Source of the DNA: Bacteroidales bacterium UBA1797
GTDB lineage: Bacteria > Bacteroidota > Bacteroidia > Bacteroidales > VadinHA17
Length of the DNA stretch: 25,997 nt
NCBI GenBank assembly: GCA_002319885.1
Contig: DCFT01000004.1
Span: 1-25,997 of the forward strand
Direction of reading: 5' to 3'
Positions within the stretch are counted from its first letter, which is position 1. Each line of letters begins with the position of its first letter. Of this stretch, positions 8,248 through 15,082 are shown one piece after another. A model generated the notes under the pieces. It did not search any database. It saw only the letters and a program-made list of their open reading frames with translations, and was not told where the DNA came from. The translations under genes were made by a program, and so were the position numbers.

Positions 8248-9378
8248 TTATTGAAAATTTAATATATAATCTGATACCTGGCCGACTCCGTTGCTGATAG
8301 CTGCGTTTTTAATATTACTTTTTAAAGAGTTGTAAAAGTCATTGTCAGTCAGAAGCCTGTGAAGAACATCAGGGAGAAACTTTGTGTTTTTTTCCAGGAT
8401 ACCCATTTTGCTATGGCATACAAATTCCATATTGCCTTTTTCCTGTTCCCATATATAGTTATTAATGACAGGAACTTTTCCCATCATAAGTATTTCCATA
8501 GAAGTGGATGCGCCACATTTTGTTATTACAACATCGGAAATTGAAACAAGAGAGTGAACAAAGTCAATGAAACCATAGACCTTCAGATTATTAATGCTGT
8601 ATTTATACTTAAGCTTTATTGCATTATTGTAAAGTTTCTGATTTTTGCCACATACTATGGCAATTTCAGCATCCATATTCCGTGCGATTATTCTCTTAAG
8701 AATTTTCTTGCCTTTTGGCATTCCTTCTCCTCCGCCCATTATGAGGATAATTTTGGAATCGATCTCAAATCCAAGGCTTTTGCGTATCCTTATTTTTTTA
8801 AAGTCACTTACTTTTTGGGAGAATTTACTATCGAGAACAAATGGAAAAACATGTAAATTGTTTTTATTAATACCTCTTTCTATGCATTTTTCCTTTAATA
8901 TATCGCTGAAAACCACATAATTCTGTTCCTGTTGCAGGAACCATATCGGATGTGCTGTAAAAGGATCGGTAACAACTGTGATAACATGAATATCCAGATT
9001 GTGTTCTTTTAAAATTTCAAATACCGGTTTAATCAGAAAAAAATGAAAAACAACGATTTTCTTAGGCCTTGTTTCCAGAATCTGTCTTTCAATACCTGGT
9101 TTTACAAAGTACGATACCAGTGAGGCTGTGAACTTTGAAACAATTGTTATCTTATGTAACGCATAAAGAAATTCGAATGTCCAGGCTGCTCTGTTAATGG
9201 AGTTTTTATACCCATCTTCAATGACTTTCTTAACTAATGTATTCGATTCGGATAATCCATCTACCATTAGTATTTCAACATCAACTCTTCTTTTGGTCTT
9301 TATCTTTTCTGCAACAGCTTTGGCTGGTGCAAGGTGACCTCCGCCGGTTTTTAAATACAGGAACAGATATTTTCCCAT
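8248..9378 (-). CDS. MGDG synthase / GT28-family glycolipid glycosyltransferase
   Basis: This 376-residue glycosyltransferase has the two-domain GT-B layout of monogalactosyldiacylglycerol synthase and processive diacylglycerol glucosyltransferases. The N-terminal acceptor domain begins with TGGGHLAPAKAV at 11-22 and carries TDPFTAHPIW at 137-146, a hallmark of the MGDG_synth domain. The C-terminal donor domain has MGGGEGMPKG at about 214-223 and the UDP-sugar binding stretch KCGASTSMEILMMGKVPVI at 287-305, shared with MurG-like GT28 enzymes. It should transfer a hexose from a nucleotide sugar to a lipid acceptor such as diacylglycerol at the inner face of the membrane. It leads a two-gene operon with the metallophosphoesterase 15 bp downstream. 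Acceptor and sugar cannot be read from sequence. Confidence 0.88.
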   Translation of the reverse strand: MGKYLFLYLKTGGGHLAPAKAVAEKIKTKRRVDVEILMVDGLSESNTLVKKVIEDGYKNSINRAAWTFEFLYALHKITIVSKFTASLVSYFVKPGIERQILETRPKKIVVFHFFLIKPVFEILKEHNLDIHVITVVTDPFTAHPIWFLQQEQNYVVFSDILKEKCIERGINKNNLHVFPFVLDSKFSQKVSDFKKIRIRKSLGFEIDSKIILIMGGGEGMPKGKKILKRIIARNMDAEIAIVCGKNQKLYNNAIKLKYKYSINNLKVYGFIDFVHSLVSISDVVITKCGASTSMEILMMGKVPVINNYIWEQEKGNMEFVCHSKMGILEKNTKFLPDVLHRLLTDNDFYNSLKSNIKNAAISNGVGQVSDYILNFQ

Positions 9379-9401
9379 GGTATTGCTTCTTTAAATATTC
9401 T

Positions 9402-9409
9402 CAAAAGTA
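9402..9409 (-). promoter_or_regulatory. -7 promoter element for the glycosyltransferase operon
   Basis: On the minus strand TACTTTTG matches TAnnTTTG exactly and lies 23 bp upstream of the ATG at 9378, predicting a leader of about 17 nt. A -33 TTTG at the expected distance is not seen; a TTG at 9425-9427 is closer than usual. Confidence 0.4.
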
Positions 9410-9508
9410 ACTTTGCTTTGTTATCAAGCTGTTACATAATTGCTAAGAATATATTAATATTTAGCATGTTACCTCTTCAATGGATCGTTACCTGTTTCCG
9501 GTTTATAT

Positions 9509-9868
9509 ATGCCTTTTATATATGCAGCAGCTGATCTGATGCTTTTCCCCTCATACCAGGAAAATTGCCCGCTGGCACCTATAGAGGCAGCCGCTTGTGG
9601 AATGCCGGTTATATACCGGGATATCGAAGAATACAAATCATTGTATATGTCCCCATATATTAAAGCAGGCAGCCTGGAGGAGTTTATCTCTCTTACTCAA
9701 AGAATGACCAGAGAAAAGGAGTTTTATAATGAAGGTCTTAAAATATCACAACAGTTACTCATACAGTTTGATAAAGATATAATACGGGAAAAACTTATAC
9801 ATGTTTATAAAAGTTTACTAAACAACTGGGAGTCATCAGTTACACTCAGGCCTTTTCCGGTTTCCTGA
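9509..9868 (+). pseudogene. C-terminal remnant of a GT4-family glycosyltransferase
   Basis: The 119-residue frame encodes only the end of a GT-B donor domain. It reads MPFIYAAADLMLFPSYQENC, then PLAPIEAAACGMPVI, which carries the EX7E motif that closes the nucleotide-sugar site of GT4 enzymes, then the terminal helices. A complete enzyme needs roughly 230-270 residues more. The 130 bp before it hold the promoter and start region of the divergent glycosyltransferase gene, and the frame closes at a stop codon at 9455-9457, so the missing part is not hidden in another frame nearby. It is therefore a deletion remnant, possibly of a gene once linked to the adjacent glycolipid genes. Translation and function are doubtful. 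Confidence 0.7.
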
Positions 9869-9933
9869 ATGTTCATTGACAGTATTTCACAGTTAAATGA
9901 AACGAGTGCATTTCATTACCGTTTAACGGGCTA

Positions 9934-11016
9934 CTATCTGCCTGCCTGCGCCATTGACCTGGGTATAAGGAATTCTGCCCTAATCGGAAAATGATCGGAT
10001 AAAATGGGTTTTGTTTTTACAACCTCCGAGTTTTTTACAATTATGTCTTTGGAATGAAAAAGATAGTCAAGCCGCATTGTCGGGAATGAAACTTTGAAGG
10101 TGTATGAACCAAAAGCATGGTCATCTAAAAATGTGTCTTCAGCATAATGGTTTAACCGGTGAATTATTACTGTATTTGGTGAAACATTAAGATCTCCTCC
10201 AAAAATGACCGGTCCTTTGAGTGTCTGTAAATAATTTATAAATACAGACAGTTCCTCATTCTGGGCATTTAGTAAATATTTTCCCCAGCGTATATCTTCA
10301 ATGATAGACTTGTCCTTTGGTCTGCCTGCAATCAATCTTAGTGACAGAACATTTACCAGTGTTCCATTGACATTTATAATTGCATGAACAAATGACCTGT
10401 GAATACCGCCGGACTTAAGCTTATCCATATCGTTGCTGCCTGACAGTGATGCCAGGTAAGTGGGGAGTTCAACTATTTTATAATTTAATACTGTGTATTT
10501 TGACAATATCGATAAATCATGCCCATTGTCTGTCAGAATTGAATAAGCAGGTAAACTTCTTTTCAGATACTCCAGTTTCTCCGGTGTCAATACACTTTCT
10601 GAAAGCAACAATACATCGTAGTCCGATTCTTTAATAAACTCTGCTATGTTCTCGATACCATAGGCATAATACTTTATATTATATGCAGCAACATTTATAC
10701 TGTCAAACGCCTCAATATGGTCCGGTTTCCTGTGATATATATAATTTAACGAAAAGTCATCTAAAATCAGCGTAAACAGAAACAGTACTCCCATATATAG
10801 CAAGGCAGCCTGAAATTTCCGGATTAAGAGAAATAAGATTAAAACCACTGCTGAAAGGACAATTATCCAGTAGAATGAGATGTATCCAAATATCTGAATA
10901 AATGACTCTTTCGGCAGATCAGTGTACTTACAAATTGCAGAACCGATGGAAATCAAAATTGCAATAAAAGCCAATACAAATGCAACTAAACGGAGGAAGA
11001 ATCTCAGTATTTTCAT
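9934..11016 (-). CDS. Membrane-anchored endonuclease/exonuclease/phosphatase-family protein
   Basis: This is a 360-residue protein. The N-terminal third (about residues 5-90) has three hydrophobic helices, and the rest is an EEP-fold catalytic domain. Visible catalytic motifs are VAAYNIKYY (Asn113), LLLSES with Glu140, the GGDLN core at 273-277, RLDYLF at 315-320 and SDHFP at 340-344. These correspond to the metal-binding and general-base residues of DNase I, exonuclease III, sphingomyelinase and inositol-phosphatase relatives. Membrane anchoring and neighbouring lipid genes favour a phosphodiesterase acting on lipid head groups rather than DNA, but this is inference. Similar three-helix EEP proteins are common in Bacteroidota. 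It is divergent from the PAP2 gene, with 97 bp between the starts. Confidence 0.88.
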   Translation of the reverse strand: MKILRFFLRLVAFVLAFIAILISIGSAICKYTDLPKESFIQIFGYISFYWIIVLSAVVLILFLLIRKFQAALLYMGVLFLFTLILDDFSLNYIYHRKPDHIEAFDSINVAAYNIKYYAYGIENIAEFIKESDYDVLLLSESVLTPEKLEYLKRSLPAYSILTDNGHDLSILSKYTVLNYKIVELPTYLASLSGSNDMDKLKSGGIHRSFVHAIINVNGTLVNVLSLRLIAGRPKDKSIIEDIRWGKYLLNAQNEELSVFINYLQTLKGPVIFGGDLNVSPNTVIIHRLNHYAEDTFLDDHAFGSYTFKVSFPTMRLDYLFHSKDIIVKNSEVVKTKPILSDHFPIRAEFLIPRSMAQAGR

Positions 11017-11113
11017 AATATTGTAGTTTTAACAGCAATATATACCTTCGATGTTTACCCGATGTTTATTTTTAATTAAGCAATAATTAAATCTTTAGTT
11101 AGCACACCTGCTT

Positions 11114-11872
11114 ATGAAAACTGCTAATAAAATTAATATTGTTTTTTCAATAATATTCCTGATTTGTCTTATTTTAATTGTTTTTACCGGAACAAATAAA
11201 GACCTGTTTCTGTCAATAAATTCTTTGACAGCAAAACAGACACCTTTTATCTGGGCCAACCTGACTTTTCTGGGCGACTCACTTGCAGCATCTGTAACCA
11301 TGCTATTGTTTATCAGAAAAAGACCTGACCTCATTTGGTCAGCTATAATTGCCACTGTTTTTGCAACACTTATATCACATATACTAAAATTATACATTAA
11401 TTCTCCAAGACCTCCTGCTGTTCTCAGCAAGGATGTCATAAATATAATAGGTCCTCATTTGTTTTCGCATTCCTTTCCATCGGGACATACAGTAACTATT
11501 TTTACTCTGACAGGCATTTTGCTATTCTATTTCAAATCGGTATATGCAAGGATCATTTTAATTGTTCTTGCCTTATTAGTCGGATTATCGAGGATCGCCG
11601 TTGGCGTGCACTGGCCTGCTGATGTACTGGCTGGGGCAGTCCTTGGTTTGATTTGTGCCACATCAGGAGTGTATTTTGTCGAAAAACTTAAATGGGGCAG
11701 GATGAAACAAGTTCAACTTGTTCTTGGATTTGTTTTGGTTGTTTCAACTCTTTATCTGCTTTTATTTTACAATTGCAGGTATGAACAGGCTATATATCTG
11801 CAAACGTTTTTTTCAATAGCCGTTCTTATAACAGGTTTAAGAGAATATTATTTGCTTCTTAAAAATGATTGA
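11114..11872 (+). CDS. PAP2-family membrane phosphatase
   Basis: This is a 252-residue multi-helix phosphatidic-acid phosphatase type 2 protein. All three acid-phosphatase motifs are intact: KLYINSPRP at 92-100 (KX6RP), PSGH at 122-125, and SRIAVGVHWPAD at 159-170 (SRX5HX3D). Lys, Arg and His bind phosphate, and the last His is the nucleophile. The family removes phosphate from phosphatidate, undecaprenyl pyrophosphate, lipid A or phosphatidylglycerol phosphate; the substrate here is not determinable. The motifs lie between membrane helices on the periplasmic side, as is usual. It has helices both before and after the catalytic core, including two at the C-terminal end (about 195-245). It is transcribed divergently from the EEP gene and convergently with the YqaA-like gene. 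Confidence 0.92.
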   Translation: MKTANKINIVFSIIFLICLILIVFTGTNKDLFLSINSLTAKQTPFIWANLTFLGDSLAASVTMLLFIRKRPDLIWSAIIATVFATLISHILKLYINSPRPPAVLSKDVINIIGPHLFSHSFPSGHTVTIFTLTGILLFYFKSVYARIILIVLALLVGLSRIAVGVHWPADVLAGAVLGLICATSGVYFVEKLKWGRMKQVQLVLGFVLVVSTLYLLLFYNCRYEQAIYLQTFFSIAVLITGLREYYLLLKND

Positions 11873-11964
11873 GAACAAAATATCCGGTAATAAATTATAT
11901 CACGGATCTTTATAGGCAATAATGGAACACCTGCCTGAACTTGTATATCAAATATTAATATTGG

Positions 11965-12576
11965 TTACAGTACATTGCTTACCACAAAAGCTGCTAAAAC
12001 ACCTGCAGTGAGAATAGCAACAGATTTCCAGTTGAACCTCATGATTCTTTTGATGTCCACTCCGAATCTGGTAGTTAACAGAGCCAGAAAAGAGAATTTT
12101 ATTGTCTGACATATAAGTGTGGTAAAAAGAAAAACGAAAATATTAATATTAAATACTCCGGATGTAACAGAGAACATTCCGTATGGGAGAGGAGTGATTA
12201 CAGCAACTCCAAGTATTCTGAAGTTCCATTTCGTATATAAATCAGATACTCTTCCGTAGACTTCATGAGAAAGACCTGGAATATTATTCAGGAAAAATTG
12301 AGCGAACCCGGTAAACTCACCATTGGGTTTAAACCATGCGAAATGGCCAAACGCATAACCTGCAATTGCTCCGGTAATTGTACCAATAAGAACGGACAAA
12401 AGATTCTTTAAAATATATTCACTATTCAATATTATCAATATCAGAAATAAAGTAGTAACAGGTAAAGGCAAAAATGATGCGTCAGCAAAAGCGCTTATGA
12501 ATAATACCCAGATACCCCACTTACCCGATGCTAACTTATAAATATGGTTACTTATCCTTTCAAACATTTTCCTCAT
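11965..12576 (-). CDS. YqaA/VTT-domain (DedA superfamily) membrane protein
   Basis: This is a 203-residue integral membrane protein with four to five hydrophobic segments. The layout ISAFADASFLPLPVTTLFL near the N-terminus, GTITGAIAGYAFG in the middle and ITPLPYGMFSVTSGVFNINI around residue 125-145 matches YqaA-like members of the VTT/SNARE-associated superfamily. Members act in membrane lipid homeostasis; DedA relatives have been linked to phospholipid or undecaprenyl-phosphate flipping. No catalytic motif is expected. The upstream DUF2934 gene ends 47 bp before it in the same direction, so co-transcription is possible. A 12-bp palindrome AATATTAATATT at 11951-11962 lies just after the stop codon. 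Confidence 0.8.
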   Translation of the reverse strand: MRKMFERISNHIYKLASGKWGIWVLFISAFADASFLPLPVTTLFLILIILNSEYILKNLLSVLIGTITGAIAGYAFGHFAWFKPNGEFTGFAQFFLNNIPGLSHEVYGRVSDLYTKWNFRILGVAVITPLPYGMFSVTSGVFNINIFVFLFTTLICQTIKFSFLALLTTRFGVDIKRIMRFNWKSVAILTAGVLAAFVVSNVL

Positions 12577-12623
12577 TTATTATCTTAATTAAATTACAAT
12601 ACTATCTAACTGATTTAATTCAG

Positions 12624-12833
12624 TTATATTTCAAAACGGGTCAGGAATTTTTCTGCTTCAATCCAGTCATTTTCTGCTGAACCCTCTTCTCCCCGGTCAA
12701 TACGTTGTAAATATATTTCGTTTGCCTTTTCCCGGATATCATCTTCGAGTGGTCTGATTGTCTTTTGTTTCTTCTGGTTACTCGTTAACTTTTCAATATT
12801 CTTTGATTTGTTTCCGGATTTCGAATTTTTCAT
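12624..12833 (-). CDS. Small DUF2934-like protein
   Basis: This is a 69-residue protein with a very basic, Asn/Ser/Lys-rich N-terminal tail (residues 1-25) followed by a compact acidic helical segment, DIREKANEIYLQRIDRGEEG then ENDWIEAEKFL. The pattern I-R-x-x-A-x-E-[IL]-[YW], then G-x(n)-D-W-x-x-A-E, is that of DUF2934, a short domain of unknown function found in many Gram-negative bacteria. A TAATTTTG -7 box (12874-12881) lies 41 bp upstream, and the gap to the YqaA-like gene is short. The basic tail could bind nucleic acid or membrane, but nothing proves this. Confidence 0.7.
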   Translation of the reverse strand: MKNSKSGNKSKNIEKLTSNQKKQKTIRPLEDDIREKANEIYLQRIDRGEEGSAENDWIEAEKFLTRFEI

Positions 12834-12873
12834 GTTAATGTTGTTTTAATTTGACACCACTTTATTTCAGGTT

Positions 12874-12881
12874 CAAAATTA
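12874..12881 (-). promoter_or_regulatory. -7 promoter element for the DUF2934 gene
   Basis: TAATTTTG on the minus strand is an exact TAnnTTTG match, giving a predicted leader of about 30-35 nt before the ATG at 12833. No TTTG box is present at the usual -33 distance. The rest of the 12834-13094 gap holds only the CACAGAG repeat cluster. Confidence 0.4.
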
Positions 12882-12997
12882 ATAACCGTTAATCATTATA
12901 AAATGTTTAGTCAGTTGCAAAATTATTAAGCTTTTGTTAAGTAATATCGGGATTATTATAACAGATCAAGCATCTGTGCAACATACATAAGAACTAT

Positions 12998-13034
12998 CAC
13001 AGAGTTTCACAGAGGAGACATGGAGATTCACAGA
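12998..13034. repeat. CACAGAG repeat cluster
   Basis: Three copies of CACAGA(G) occur at 12998-13004, 13008-13014 and 13029-13034, separated by T- and G-rich spacers. The same motif in the opposite orientation is at 3183-3199. The cluster lies about 60 bp after the stop codon of the DUF47 gene, outside any plausible reading frame. Confidence 0.4.
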
Positions 13035-13094
13035 AAGTGAATCGGCATCCACATATTATTCTATTTCGTAAAGTATCAGGGGTGCAGCTTTTCC

Positions 13095-13745
13095 CTATGC
13101 CATTTTGATCAGGATTGCCTTCAGAGTGTCGGTGACATCTTCCTCTTCATCAACACATCTTTCAAGAATCTCAAGGATCTTGTTATTTTTTATCAATTCT
13201 TTCGGATCTTCTTCTTTCTCAAATAATTCGGAGACCCCTGTGAAGTAAAGTTCATCTGCTTTATGTTCAATTGCTGTTACATTCTCACAAGCTGAGAATA
13301 TCTTCTTCTTATTGGCAATAGGGTCCTTCAGACAAAGAATAGCCGTTTCAACTTCTTTTGCGCCATCATATACCATCTGGGCCATTTCCTTATAGATAGG
13401 CATCAATTTTTTAGGTCTGTAAAGACAGATACGCCGGGCTATGCCATTAATTGAATCAACCACATCATCTATATTTGCTGTCAGCTCATGAATATCTTCC
13501 CTGTCGAAAGGAGTAATAAACGATTTATTAAGCTGTTCATAAGCTTTGTTAGTAATATCATCTCCGATGTGTTCGATTGTCCTGATCTCTTTATAAAGTC
13601 TTTCATGCGTTGCAATATCGGTACTAGCTACTAATTCTTTCAGTAATTCAGTTGCTTTTACAAGGTTTAGCGCATCACTTTCAAAAAGAGGAAAGAAAGA
13701 ATGGTCTTTCGGAACAAAAAATTTCAGAAACTTATCTATATTCAT
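13095..13745 (-). CDS. DUF47/PhoU-like phosphate transport accessory protein
   Basis: This is a helical, PhoU-like protein of the DUF47 (TIGR00153) family, 216 residues from the chosen start. Family-typical segments are HERLYKEIRTIEHIGDDITN, FITPFDREDIHELTANIDDV and a later EHKADELYF, whose acidic and His residues bind metal in PhoU-like folds. The start MNIDKFLKFFVPKDHSFF at 13745 is preferred over 13787; the latter would add a Lys/Tyr-rich 14-residue tail and overlap the PiT gene by 8 bp. It follows the PiT gene by 34 bp in the same direction. DUF47 proteins almost always accompany PiT transporters and are thought to regulate their phosphate uptake. Confidence 0.92.
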   Translation of the reverse strand: MNIDKFLKFFVPKDHSFFPLFESDALNLVKATELLKELVASTDIATHERLYKEIRTIEHIGDDITNKAYEQLNKSFITPFDREDIHELTANIDDVVDSINGIARRICLYRPKKLMPIYKEMAQMVYDGAKEVETAILCLKDPIANKKKIFSACENVTAIEHKADELYFTGVSELFEKEEDPKELIKNNKILEILERCVDEEEDVTDTLKAILIKMA

Positions 13746-13779
13746 AATTAGTAATTTTTTATAAAAGTATTTTTTTTGC

Positions 13780-14775
13780 TTAAGCAATGAAAACTTTAAG
13801 CAGATGATACATTATTGTACCTATAATTGCTGATACCGGTATAGTGAGAATCCATGCCCAGAAGATCTTTGTTGTCACACCCCACTTAACAGCAGAAGCT
13901 CCTTTCCTGGCGCCTGCTCCGATTATTGCTCCCGTAATAACATGAGTTGTACTTACCGGTATTCCGAAATGAGTGGCTCCAAAGAGGGTAAGAGCACCTG
14001 CCGATTCTGCACAGAATCCTTCAAATGGTTTGAGTTTTGTAATCTTTTGTCCCATAGTCTTGACAATTCTCCAGCCTCCCAGTAATGTTCCAAAGGCTAT
14101 TGCTGACTGGCAGGAAAGTACAATCCACATATGGTCTTTTATAGACTCATTTTTTGTTACAATACCCGTTACGAGTAAAGAGACCCAGATTATTCCCATC
14201 GATTTCTGAGCATCGTTGCCTCCGTGTCCAAGACTAAAGGCAGCTGCTGATAATAACTGCAGTCGCCTGAAGTGTTTATCAATCCCGGATGGAGAATGGT
14301 TCCTGGCAAGAAAGATTACAATTGCTGATATTATAAAGGACATAACCATTCCAAGGACAGGGGCTATTACAATAAAAATCACAATTTTTATTACACCTCC
14401 CATAACAACTGTACTCCAACCTGAACTTGCAACAGCTGCTCCAACCAATCCGCCTACAAGAGTATGTGAAGAACTTGAAGGAAGTCCCAGCCACCATGTT
14501 GCAAGATTCCATATAATGGCTGCAACAATTGCCGAACATATAACAGTAAGATTTATTACATTAGCATTTACAACTCCATAACTCATCGTATCGGCAACTT
14601 TAAGCGGGAAAATTAAAAAGGCCACAAAATTAAAAAAGGAAGCCATTGTCACTGCTGCAATAGGAGATAGTACTTTAGTTGATACGACCGTTGCTATTGA
14701 ATTTGCTGAATCATGAAAACCGTTTATAAAGTCAAACATTATAACCAGCCCAACTACAATATATAAAAATGTCAT
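13780..14775 (-). CDS. pit: PiT-family inorganic phosphate transporter
   Basis: This is a 331-residue inner-membrane transporter of the PiT family, which carries metal-phosphate with protons or sodium. Both inverted family signatures are clear: FDFINGFHDSANSIATVVST at about 14-33 and GHGGNDAQKSMG at 183-194. The paired re-entrant segments GLPSSSSHTLVGGLVGAA near 97-114 and FGIPVSTTHVITGAIIGAGA in the C-terminal half are also present. The length is at the short end of the family but both repeats are intact. It forms an operon with the DUF47 gene. The 307-bp upstream gap separates it from the divergent pepD gene. Confidence 0.95.
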   Translation of the reverse strand: MTFLYIVVGLVIMFDFINGFHDSANSIATVVSTKVLSPIAAVTMASFFNFVAFLIFPLKVADTMSYGVVNANVINLTVICSAIVAAIIWNLATWWLGLPSSSSHTLVGGLVGAAVASSGWSTVVMGGVIKIVIFIVIAPVLGMVMSFIISAIVIFLARNHSPSGIDKHFRRLQLLSAAAFSLGHGGNDAQKSMGIIWVSLLVTGIVTKNESIKDHMWIVLSCQSAIAFGTLLGGWRIVKTMGQKITKLKPFEGFCAESAGALTLFGATHFGIPVSTTHVITGAIIGAGARKGASAVKWGVTTKIFWAWILTIPVSAIIGTIMYHLLKVFIA

Positions 14776-15082
14776 TTTCCTGGGGTTATTTACTAAAGTG
14801 AAAATATAATGTTTTCATCGGATATTCAAACATCAATAAGTCGCTCATTTCGTTCTTCTTATATAATTTAAAATTTCCAGAATCAGGTGCTGCAAAGTAA
14901 TAATATTAGGATGAATATCAAAAAGATTCGAACATAAAATAAGTGACATTGTTTATGAAATGTCGTCGGGAGTGAATTATATACTAACTGATATGCTGCC
15001 AATCTGTGATTTATCATTGTTATTATCCATGAATTGTACTAATTTTATTGAGTAATTATTAAAATAATTAAATCTTATTAAT
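14776..15082. other. 307-bp divergent intergenic region
   Basis: The region lies between the start codons of pit (minus) and pepD (plus). It has no credible reading frame. A small perfect inverted repeat, GACATT (14945-14950) with AATGTC (14959-14964), has an 8-nt loop. TTG at 15017-15019 and TAATTTTA at 15040-15047 are 20 bp apart and could be a weak Bacteroidota promoter for pepD. I recognise no riboswitch or Pho-box-like direct repeat. Confidence 0.35.

Noticed and set aside
8554..8920. Overlapping plus-strand frames opposite the GT28 glycosyltransferase gene
   Set aside because: They lie opposite conserved motifs of the real gene and show no family-like features.
9379..9508. Frameshifted N-terminal half of the GT4 glycosyltransferase
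   Set aside because: Only about 130 bp are available and they hold the promoter of the divergent gene; a GT4 N-terminal domain needs several hundred bp, so this is a deletion and not a frameshift.
11873..11964. Strong terminator between the convergent PAP2 and YqaA-like genes
   Set aside because: Only a 5-bp ATCCG/CGGAT stem with a 16-nt loop and an AT-only palindrome are present; too weak to call.
13746..13787. Earlier start of the DUF47 gene overlapping pit by 8 bp
   Set aside because: The extra segment is Lys/Tyr-rich and not family-like; MNIDKFLKFF at 13745 is the expected beginning.
14216..14581. Open frame on the plus strand across the pit gene
   Set aside because: It is a shadow of the well-supported pit coding frame; the product is Pro/Ile/Thr-rich with no domain or signal.
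14776..15082. Possible riboswitch or small RNA in the longest plain intergenic gap
   Set aside because: Only a 6-bp stem-loop was found; no conserved riboswitch core or terminator-like U-tract is visible.
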